This document shows, piece after piece, positions 9,008 to 14,395 of a stretch of 32,925 nucleotides of DNA (the first letter of the stretch is position 1; every line of letters starts with the position of its first letter). The notes under the pieces are model-generated. The model was given only the letters and a program-made list of their open reading frames with translations, was not told where the DNA came from and did not search any database. The translations under genes were made by a program, and so were the position numbers. Origin of the DNA: an uncultured Flavobacteriaceae bacterium (lineage in GTDB: Bacteria; Bacteroidota; Bacteroidia; Flavobacteriales; Flavobacteriaceae); NCBI GenBank assembly GCA_938010765.1, contig CALLVX010000010.1, positions 1-32,925 on the forward strand, given 5' to 3'.

Positions 9008-9946
9008 ATGAAGATTCTTCACCTAGACACCAATCATCCCCTATTATTGGAACAGTTTGCCGCCCTTGGCTTCCAAAACGACGAGGACTATACCGGTACG
9101 AAAAACGAAATAGCGGAAAAAATCCACTTGTACGACGGCTTAATCGTTCGTAGCCGATTTCAAATCGATGAGGCCTTCTTGCAAAAGGCGGTCAATCTAA
9201 AGTTTATTGGGCGTCTAGGAGCCGGATTGGAAAATATTGACACCCATTTTGCAAAATCAAAAGACATCTTTGTAGCCTCGGCCCCTGAAGGCAATCGAAA
9301 CGCGGTTGCCGAACACGCCTTGGGTATGTTGCTTTCCCTCTTTAATAATTTAAACAGCGCGAATCGGCAAGTGAAAAGCGGAAAATGGGACCGAGAAGGG
9401 AATAGGGGCATTGAACTAGAAGGAAAAACCGTAGGAATCATTGGTTACGGAAATATGGGCAAGACATTTGCCAAAAAATTAAAGGGGTTCGATACCGAGG
9501 TTATCTGCTATGACATTCAAGGAGGTGTTGGTGATGAAAATGCCAGACAGGTCGGCATCATGGAACTACAACAAAAAACAGATGTACTTAGCCTACATGT
9601 TCCGGAAACAGAAGGCACTATCAATATGATCAATACGAGCTTTCTAGATAGCTTTCAAAAGGCGATCTGGTTGTTAAATACCGCCCGCGGCAAATGTGTT
9701 GTAACCGAAGATTTGGTAACTGCGTTACAATCAGGAAAAGTTGCCGGTGCCGGGCTCGACGTTTTGGAATACGAAAAAACTTCTTTTGAAACCCTTTTTT
9801 CAAATGATATGCCTGCTGCTTTCGATTATTTGATCAAGGCAGACAATGTATTGCTGAGCCCGCATGTGGCGGGTTGGACGGTCGAGAGCAAGGAAAAATT
9901 AGCACAGACCATAGTTGATAAGGTCAAAGCAGCATTTATTTCCTAG
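9008..9946 (+). CDS. NAD-dependent D-2-hydroxyacid dehydrogenase (SerA-like)
   Basis: A 312-aa member of the D-isomer-specific 2-hydroxyacid dehydrogenase family. The dinucleotide loop GYGNMG is at 146-151, the substrate-binding stretch GRLGAGLENID at 68-78, and the catalytic triad is readable as Arg227 (in NTARGK), Glu254 (in DVLEYE) and His286 (in SPHVAGW). It lacks the C-terminal ACT/ASB domains of long 3-phosphoglycerate dehydrogenases. It could be the short SerA type or another hydroxyacid reductase, and no serC lies beside it to decide. Co-transcription with the cupin gene 6 nt upstream is likely. Confidence 0.9.
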   Translation: MKILHLDTNHPLLLEQFAALGFQNDEDYTGTKNEIAEKIHLYDGLIVRSRFQIDEAFLQKAVNLKFIGRLGAGLENIDTHFAKSKDIFVASAPEGNRNAVAEHALGMLLSLFNNLNSANRQVKSGKWDREGNRGIELEGKTVGIIGYGNMGKTFAKKLKGFDTEVICYDIQGGVGDENARQVGIMELQQKTDVLSLHVPETEGTINMINTSFLDSFQKAIWLLNTARGKCVVTEDLVTALQSGKVAGAGLDVLEYEKTSFETLFSNDMPAAFDYLIKADNVLLSPHVAGWTVESKEKLAQTIVDKVKAAFIS

Positions 9947-9976
9947 ATAGCGGCCCGTTCGAATGTGGAATCGCCA

Positions 9977-10049
9977 GTACAAAAGTATTGAATAGGAATC
10001 CATTTAAAGATTTGCCCATTCCCAGATAAAAAAGTTTTGGTACATTTAG
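9977..10049 (+). promoter_or_regulatory. Motif pair upstream of the LuxR-type regulator (also found upstream of the DUF4199 gene)
   Basis: GTACAAAAGTA at 9977-9987 and TTTTGGTACATTTAG at 10035-10049 recur, with the same first motif and a one-base-shorter second motif, at 10478-10488 and 10495-10508. TACATTTA within the second motif resembles a -7 element. A shared operator is an inference from the repetition. Confidence 0.4.
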
Positions 10050-10052
10050 AAT

Positions 10053-10463
10053 GTGAAGAAAACCATACTCATATTCGGGAGCTTGGCCCTTTCGTTACTA
10101 CTGCTTTTTCAAATCAGTAAATATTCCCTTATCGGTAATGACTTTGAAATTGAAGGCCTCTTAGCAATGGTGGCAGTCGTTTTTTTTATAGTAGGTGTCT
10201 ATCTAAACAAAAGAAGTCTCCATACCGAAAAACTTCCTGAAGGGGAAATAGACTTGAAAAAAATCGAGGCCCTTGAATTGAGCAAAAGGGAATACGAAGT
10301 ACTTGTGGAAATTTCAATGGGGTACTCAAATAAAGAAATCGCAGACAAACTGTTCGTAACCGAAAGTACCATCAAGACCCATGTCTCGAACCTATTGGCA
10401 AAACTAAATGCCAAACGAAGAACACAGGCAATACAAATTGCCAAAGAGTTGAAAATACTATAG
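10053..10463 (+). CDS. Membrane-anchored LuxR-type transcriptional regulator
   Basis: A 136-aa protein with two predicted membrane helices (about 6-22 and 33-51) followed by a LuxR/GerE helix-turn-helix at about 72-130. The signature reads LSKREYEVLVEISMGYSNKE, then IADKLFVTESTIKTHVSNLL. There is no receiver or ligand-binding domain, so any signal would have to come through the membrane segments or a partner. The start is GTG at 10053; an ATG two bases earlier is out of frame and hits a stop at once. It precedes a DUF4199 membrane protein on the same strand with which it shares upstream motifs. Its targets are unknown. Confidence 0.85.
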   Translation: MKKTILIFGSLALSLLLLFQISKYSLIGNDFEIEGLLAMVAVVFFIVGVYLNKRSLHTEKLPEGEIDLKKIEALELSKREYEVLVEISMGYSNKEIADKLFVTESTIKTHVSNLLAKLNAKRRTQAIQIAKELKIL

Positions 10464-10477
10464 TTTAATCTATTTCC

Positions 10478-10508
10478 GTACAAAAGTAGGACGCTTTTGG
10501 TACTTTAG
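10478..10508 (+). promoter_or_regulatory. Second copy of the motif pair, upstream of the DUF4199 gene
   Basis: GTACAAAAGTA (10478-10488) and TTTTGGTACTTTAG (10495-10508) lie only 6 nt apart and form an imperfect inverted repeat (ACAAAAG against CTTTTGGT). A -7 element, TAGTTTTG, follows at 10536-10543. The position upstream of the promoter fits an activator site. Confidence 0.4.
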
Positions 10509-10535
10509 TATAATCGTGTATTGGCCCCCTTAACT

Positions 10536-10543
10536 TAGTTTTG
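10536..10543 (+). promoter_or_regulatory. -7 promoter element of the DUF4199 gene
   Basis: TAGTTTTG matches TAnnTTTG. Transcription would start near 10547, which rules out the longer open frame beginning at 10541 and supports the ATG at 10571. Confidence 0.45.
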
Positions 10544-10570
10544 GGACAACAAACATTCATCTTCAACAAT

Positions 10571-11032
10571 ATGAAAAACACAGTAGTAAGATTTGGTGCG
10601 TACGGGCTTTTGCTAGCCTTGATTCTTTTTTTAGGAGCTTTGGTGTTCGGTAAGGAAGCTGACTTTTCAACCCAAGAAATTATAGGCTATGCGACCATGA
10701 TCGCATCGCTATCATTTGTTTTCTTCGGTATTAAACATTTTAGGGATAAAGAAAATCAGGGCGTTGTTACCTTTGGAAAAGCCCTGTTAATCGGAGTATT
10801 GATTTCTGCGATTACGGCCTTGGGCATAGCAATTGCCGATTTCATTTATACCGCCGTTATTAACCCCAATTTTTTCGAAGAATACAAGGCGACCATGATA
10901 GCGCAGGGACATACTGAACCTATTCCGGATTACGGCAGTTTTTTTATGGCTTTCTTAATGTTTGCTACTGTTCTAATTCTAGGTTTTATTATTTCATTAA
11001 TTTCAGCAATGCTATTACAACGTAAACCTTAA
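10571..11032 (+). CDS. DUF4199 family membrane protein
   Basis: A 153-aa integral membrane protein that resembles DUF4199 proteins of Bacteroidota. Four hydrophobic segments are evident: FGAYGLLLALILFLGALVFG near the start, a second around IIGYATMIASLSFVFFGI, a third around ALLIGVLISAITALGIAI, and a last around FLMFATVLILGFIISLISAM. Between the third and fourth is a soluble loop with NPNFFEEYKATMIAQGHTEP. No enzymatic motif is present. I chose ATG 10571 because the -7 element at 10536-10543 makes the earlier in-frame start unlikely. It is followed after 4 nt by the DUF1801 gene. Its relation to the LuxR-like regulator upstream is suggested only by position and shared motifs. Confidence 0.85.
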   Translation: MKNTVVRFGAYGLLLALILFLGALVFGKEADFSTQEIIGYATMIASLSFVFFGIKHFRDKENQGVVTFGKALLIGVLISAITALGIAIADFIYTAVINPNFFEEYKATMIAQGHTEPIPDYGSFFMAFLMFATVLILGFIISLISAMLLQRKP

Positions 11033-11036
11033 AAAA

Positions 11037-11492
11037 ATGAACCACAAAGCAACCACTCCGGAAGAATACATTGCGCAGTTACCCGCTGATCGGAAGCCTG
11101 TAATTACAAAACTTCAACAAACTATTCTTAAAAACTTACCCAAGGGTTTTGAGGCGCAAATGAATTACGGCATGTTAGGTTTTGTGGTACCTCATTCGCT
11201 TTATCCGGGAGGATACCACTGCGACCCGAAACTGCCGTTGCCCTTTATAAATCTGGCCTCTCAAAAAAACTTCGTAGCCGTATACCATTCAGGCATCTAT
11301 GCCGATCCGGAACTCTATGAATGGTTCGTTTCTGAATATCCCAAACATTGCAAACGCAAGATGGATATGGGGAAAAGCTGTATCCGCTTTAAATATATGG
11401 ATGATATCCCCTATGAACTTATAGCAGAATTAACAACCAAGTTGACGGTAGAACAATGGGTAGCACTGTATGAAAAGAATGTAAAACGATAG
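11037..11492 (+). CDS. DUF1801 domain protein (YdhG/YjbR-like fold)
   Basis: A 151-aa soluble protein of the DUF1801 type. It has TTPEEYIAQLPADRKPVITK at the N-terminus, a central MNYGMLGFVVP segment with a hydrophobic beta-strand pattern, and INLASQKNFVAVYHSGIY. Near the C-terminus GKSCIRFKYMDDIP precedes a closing helix. The family folds like a small alpha/beta MmcQ/YjbR protein and has no established reaction. It begins 4 nt after the DUF4199 stop, so the two are almost certainly co-transcribed. No terminator is obvious after it. Confidence 0.85.
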   Translation: MNHKATTPEEYIAQLPADRKPVITKLQQTILKNLPKGFEAQMNYGMLGFVVPHSLYPGGYHCDPKLPLPFINLASQKNFVAVYHSGIYADPELYEWFVSEYPKHCKRKMDMGKSCIRFKYMDDIPYELIAELTTKLTVEQWVALYEKNVKR

Positions 11493-11580
11493 CTAAAAAT
11501 ATACGAGTGCATTCCCTTAGTTTAGCAATGTCATTTATGTAGATGTTCATTATCTTTTAATTTACATTCAATAATAATGA

Positions 11581-11931
11581 ATGACAACTAAACCGGTAAA
11601 GGCGAATTAGGAGCGCTGCAAAAACCATTTAGGGTTGAATACAGATCAACGATGGATGTACGTTTTGGTAGAAAGACCAGAAGGGGAACAGCTATTCTAC
11701 CCAATGGAGTCCCGTGAAAAGTGATACTTCCCATTTTTGGTCCAACGAATCTAGTTTATGATAAGTTTTCGTTTGGAAAACCTGGCAGCACTGCTAGGAC
11801 AACGTAAAAAAGAAGAGATTACGATCGTTGGTAAAATAAAAGAATAGGAGTGCGGCAAATTTAGTTGGACCCCAAATCCAGATGGTAATAAATTAGAACT
11901 CAGGGAGCCAGTAGACAAAGTGTTTCCGTAA
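11581..11931 (+). pseudogene. Decayed VOC (glyoxalase/bleomycin-resistance-like) family gene
   Basis: The 525-nt gap 11493-12017 contains the remains of a VOC-fold protein. Frame 1 reads ERCKNHLGLNTDQRWMYVLV from 11611, frame 2 continues KGNSYSTQWSPVKSDTSHFW from 11681, and frame 1 resumes MISFRLENLAALLGQRKKEE from 11758. It ends with CGKFSWTPNPDGNKLELREP and TAA at 11929-11931. The order and the NPDGNKLEL signature are those of VOC proteins. In-frame TAG codons stand at 11608-11610 and 11845-11847, and two opposite frame changes fall near 11680 and 11757. The N-terminus is short or missing. This looks like genuine decay and not a single sequencing error. Confidence 0.75.
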
Positions 11932-11960
11932 AGCTTTCGAGCGTTCATTTTTTAAAGGAG

Positions 11961-12000
11961 TTATAAGGTTAAAAAATAATTATTACTTTTAACCTTATAA
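11961..12000. repeat. Perfect 14-bp inverted repeat in front of the TM2 gene
   Basis: TTATAAGGTTAAAA at 11961-11974 is exactly complementary to TTTTAACCTTATAA at 11987-12000, with a 12-nt AT-only-but-one spacer. It ends 17 nt before the ATG at 12018. TACTTTTA at 11984-11991 within it is one base off the -7 consensus, so the repeat may overlap a promoter and act as an operator, or form a stem in the leader. No T-tract follows that would make it a terminator for the plus strand. Confidence 0.7.
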
Positions 12001-12017
12001 CAACCTAAAAAACAAGT

Positions 12018-12512
12018 ATGTCAGAAGAAAACAAAGACCTAGGTGATAAAGCCGAAGATGCTTTTGAAAGCGCCAAAGACAAGACCAGCGATTTAGGTGA
12101 ACAAGCCAGTGAAAAATTTGAGGATGCCAAAGAAGCTACCAAAGAATTTGCAGAGGAGGCCAAAGAAGCGGCTAGCGATTTTGCAGATGAAGCTAAAAAA
12201 ACTGCCAATGAATTTACTGAAAGTGCCAAAGAAGCTTTTCAAGGAGGAGAAAACAAAAAGCTACTTGCAGGTATCTTGGCCATTATTTTAGGCTCCCTAG
12301 GAGTGCACAAGTTCATTCTTGGTTACCAAAAAGAAGGTTTTATACTACTTGGTGCATCTATCGTTGGTTATGCGACCCTTTGCTTGTTCGTTGGAATCTT
12401 TATATTAATGGCTACTGGAATAGTAGGCTTAATAGAGGGCATCATCTATTTGACCAAGTCCGATGAGGAGTTTTACAACACCTACCAAGCTGGTCAAAAA
12501 CCTTGGTTCTAA
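12018..12512 (+). CDS. TM2-domain membrane protein with LEA-like 11-residue repeats
   Basis: A 164-aa protein in two parts. Residues 1-75 are highly charged and Ala/Lys/Glu-rich. Four consecutive 11-residue units can be aligned at 30-40 (ASEKFEDAKEA), 41-51 (TKEFAEEAKEA), 52-62 (ASDFADEAKKT) and 63-73 (ANEFTESAKEA), with the Ala-Lys pair at 37, 48, 59 and 70. This 11-mer periodicity is the hallmark of group 3 LEA-type amphipathic helices. Residues 80-145 form a TM2 domain (LLAGILAIILGSLGVHKFIL, then GYQKEG and a second helix). The TM2 pair would anchor the helix at the membrane. A stress-protective role is an inference from the repeat type. A terminator follows directly. Confidence 0.88.
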   Translation: MSEENKDLGDKAEDAFESAKDKTSDLGEQASEKFEDAKEATKEFAEEAKEAASDFADEAKKTANEFTESAKEAFQGGENKKLLAGILAIILGSLGVHKFILGYQKEGFILLGASIVGYATLCLFVGIFILMATGIVGLIEGIIYLTKSDEEFYNTYQAGQKPWF

Positions 12513-12520
12513 AAAAATTA

Positions 12521-12548
12521 AGTCAGATTATTACGATCTGGCTTTTTT
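12521..12548 (+). terminator. Rho-independent terminator after the TM2 gene
   Basis: An eight-base stem, AGTCAGAT (12521-12528) with ATCTGGCT (12536-12543), including one G-T pair, is closed by a 7-nt loop and followed by six T. It insulates the TM2 gene from the ars operon. Confidence 0.75.
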
Positions 12549-12561
12549 ATTACATTTTATC

Positions 12562-12579
12562 ATCGTAATATTGCAATAT
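12562..12579. promoter_or_regulatory. Candidate ArsR operator and promoter
   Basis: ATATTGCAATAT at 12568-12579 is a perfect 12-bp palindrome, extended leftwards by ATCGTAAT to a degenerate ATnGnAAT inverted repeat. TAATATTG at 12566-12573 is one base from the -7 consensus and lies inside it, so a bound repressor would block the promoter. The site is 12 nt before the arsR ATG, as expected for autoregulation. Confidence 0.5.
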
Positions 12580-12590
12580 ACAAATATATA

Positions 12591-12914
12591 ATGGGTCTTA
12601 CCAAAACACAAATATTCGATTATAAGCAAAACAAGTTAGCTGCCCTTTTTAAGGTACTGGCCCATCCTGCGAGGATCGCAATTCTTCAGTACATAAGCAA
12701 TGAGGAGTCCTGTATTTGCAAAAACATTGTAGAGGAGATCGGTCTTGCACAACCAACCATTTCCCAGCACCTTAAGGAACTAAAGAGTATTGGCCTAATT
12801 AAAGGAGAAATCGAAGGGAAGAAAGTGTGCTATTGCATTGATCTAGACAAATGGAAACAGATGCAAACCTTGCTGAATACTTTCTTTGACAAGACCAAAT
12901 TCAATTGCTGTTAA
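12591..12914 (+). CDS. arsR: ArsR/SmtB-family arsenite-responsive repressor
   Basis: A 107-aa winged-helix repressor. FKVLAHPARIAILQYI (20-35) is the ArsR entry signature, and the recognition helix reads LAQPTISQHLKELKSIGLI (52-70). Cys41 and Cys43 in SCICKN occupy the place of the arsenite-binding CxC of the classical ELCVCDL motif. Further Cys are at 80, 82, 106 and 107, so a third As(III) ligand is available. It heads a four-gene cluster with DUF6428, a GNAT enzyme and arsC, and a palindrome lies directly upstream. It is expected to release the operator on binding trivalent arsenic or antimony, as known for the family. Confidence 0.92.
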   Translation: MGLTKTQIFDYKQNKLAALFKVLAHPARIAILQYISNEESCICKNIVEEIGLAQPTISQHLKELKSIGLIKGEIEGKKVCYCIDLDKWKQMQTLLNTFFDKTKFNCC

Positions 12915-12930
12915 TCTTAAAACTAAACAC

Positions 12931-13419
12931 ATGAAAACGAGTGAATTTTTATCGCTATTACAAGAAAATCCGTCTAAAAGCCTATTATTCGAATATGATT
13001 CGGGCAAGTACGTCGGCGCTAACTATCATATCACCGAAGTAAAGAATATCACCATTGACTCGGTAGACTGCGGTGCCGGGACCGACTTTTGGAAAGAGAC
13101 CATCATACAGCTTTGGGAAAGTCCTGAAGAAAAAGACACCCGAGACTATATGACCGCTTACAAAGCACTGGGAATCTTGAAAAAAGTAGACCAGATCAAG
13201 CCTATGGAAAAATCGGTGATCGTAAAATTCGAATACAGCAACGATCAATTTCATACAGCACAACTATTCGTAAACGATGTTACCATTGATCAGGATAAGT
13301 TGGTAATGAAGCTAGGTGTTGAACAAACCGACTGTAAAGCCAAGGAGACTTGTGGTGTTCCTGTTTTAAATACGACTAGCTCGGAAGAAACATGCACTCC
13401 GGGAGGTGGCTGCTGTTAA
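12931..13419 (+). CDS. DUF6428 family protein of the ars operon, with Cys-rich tail
   Basis: A 162-aa protein without an assigned reaction, which resembles the DUF6428 proteins found between arsR and arsC in flavobacterial arsenic operons. The body is acidic with an alternating strand pattern (SLLFEYDSGKYVGANYHITE; KSVIVKFEYSNDQFHTAQLF). The last 30 residues contain five Cys, in TDCKAKETCG and ending in ETCTPGGGCC. These could bind trivalent arsenic or act as thiols; that is inference from composition and context. ATG 12931 is preferred to an upstream frame extension that overlaps arsR, leaving a 16-nt gap to the arsR stop. Confidence 0.85.
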   Translation: MKTSEFLSLLQENPSKSLLFEYDSGKYVGANYHITEVKNITIDSVDCGAGTDFWKETIIQLWESPEEKDTRDYMTAYKALGILKKVDQIKPMEKSVIVKFEYSNDQFHTAQLFVNDVTIDQDKLVMKLGVEQTDCKAKETCGVPVLNTTSSEETCTPGGGCC

Positions 13420-13429
13420 ACCCCTGCTC

Positions 13430-13921
13430 ATGAAAATTCGTAAAATGACACCCACCGATTGGGAAGCTGTCGCCACTATCTATGCCGAAGGAATCGCTAC
13501 CGGTTTTGCAACCTTCGAAAAAGACGTTCCATCGTACAAAGATTGGGATACCGCCCATATGAAAACCTGTCGCTTGGTCGCTATTGAGGGCGACCAAATC
13601 CTTGGTTGGGCGGCCTTATCCCCAGTTTCGAGTCGGTGTGTTTATGGTGGTGTTGGCGAAGTCAGTGTCTATATCAGCACCGAAAGTCGTGGGCGTGGTA
13701 CTGGGAAAGCCCTTCTAAATGCATTAATTACTGAAAGTGAAGCTGCTGGCTTATGGACAATTCAATCGGGTATTTTCCCAGAAAACAAAGGCAGTATAAA
13801 ATTACATGAAAACACCGGCTTTCGATTCATTGGCAAACGGGAACGAGTAGGCAAGCTAGATGGCATTTGGAAAGACAACCTCTTATTCGAAAGGCGAAGC
13901 CAACTCATAGGTGTTGATTAA
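13430..13921 (+). CDS. GNAT N-acetyltransferase of the phosphinothricin/arsinothricin type
   Basis: A 163-aa GNAT enzyme. It begins MKIRKMTPTDWEAVATIYAE, has TGFATFEKDVPSY in the position conserved among phosphinothricin acetyltransferases, and shows the acetyl-CoA loop STESRGRGTGKALL. FPENKGSIKLHENTGFR is the family's C-terminal signature. Its place between DUF6428 and arsC suggests it is an ArsN-type enzyme. ArsN1 proteins are known to acetylate the amino group of arsinothricin; whether this one does cannot be read from the sequence. ATG 13430, 10 nt after the DUF6428 stop, is preferred to an in-frame start at 13406 that would overlap it. Confidence 0.87.
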   Translation: MKIRKMTPTDWEAVATIYAEGIATGFATFEKDVPSYKDWDTAHMKTCRLVAIEGDQILGWAALSPVSSRCVYGGVGEVSVYISTESRGRGTGKALLNALITESEAAGLWTIQSGIFPENKGSIKLHENTGFRFIGKRERVGKLDGIWKDNLLFERRSQLIGVD

Positions 13922-13975
13922 CAAACCTTAAAAAAACACTCGCCTTTGCGAGGCTGAAATTAAAAGAATACAACA

Positions 13976-14395
13976 ATGAAAAACATCCTTGTACTTTGTA
14001 CCGGAAACTCTTGCAGAAGCCAAATGGCCCATGGGTACCTTAGAACCCTACAAAAAGATTCGGCGGTAATTTATAGTGCCGGCATAGAGACTCATGGTCT
14101 TAACCCAGGTGCTGTCGCAATTATGGCAGAAGATGCTATTGATATTACAGGGCACACAAGCAATAATGTAGATGAATACGAAGGCATTAAGTGGGATTTT
14201 ATCATAACAGTATGCGACCATGCAAAGGAAAACTGCCCTTTTATAGCCGCTCCGAATGCCGAACGCATTCATCACAACTTCTTTGATCCTTCGAAAGTTG
14301 TGGGTAGTGCAGCCGAAAAACATGCAGCTTTTCAAAAAGCACGAAACGAAATCAAGGAATTTTGTAGCACTTTTGTAGACCAGAACTTAAATTAG
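13976..14395 (+). CDS. arsC: Arsenate reductase, low-molecular-weight phosphatase (thioredoxin-coupled) type
   Basis: Reduces arsenate to arsenite. The LMW-PTP P-loop is CTGNSCRS with nucleophile Cys8 and Arg14. The two resolving cysteines, Cys80 and Cys87 in ITVCDHAKENCPF, match the spacing of the redox pair in the thioredoxin-linked ArsC of Staphylococcus. The general acid is Asp104 in FFDPSK. The 139 aa length is normal. It is the last gene of the operon. No ACR3 or ArsB efflux gene follows; instead the stop codon overlaps that of the convergent olsF-like gene. A small CTCGC/GCGAG hairpin (13939-13952) lies in the 54-nt gap upstream without a T-tract on this strand. Confidence 0.94.
   Translation: MKNILVLCTGNSCRSQMAHGYLRTLQKDSAVIYSAGIETHGLNPGAVAIMAEDAIDITGHTSNNVDEYEGIKWDFIITVCDHAKENCPFIAAPNAERIHHNFFDPSKVVGSAAEKHAAFQKARNEIKEFCSTFVDQNLN

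Noticed and set aside
13939..13952. CTCGC/GCGAG hairpin as a terminator between the GNAT gene and arsC
   Set aside because: No T-tract follows on the coding strand, and arsC has no promoter of its own, so read-through is more likely.
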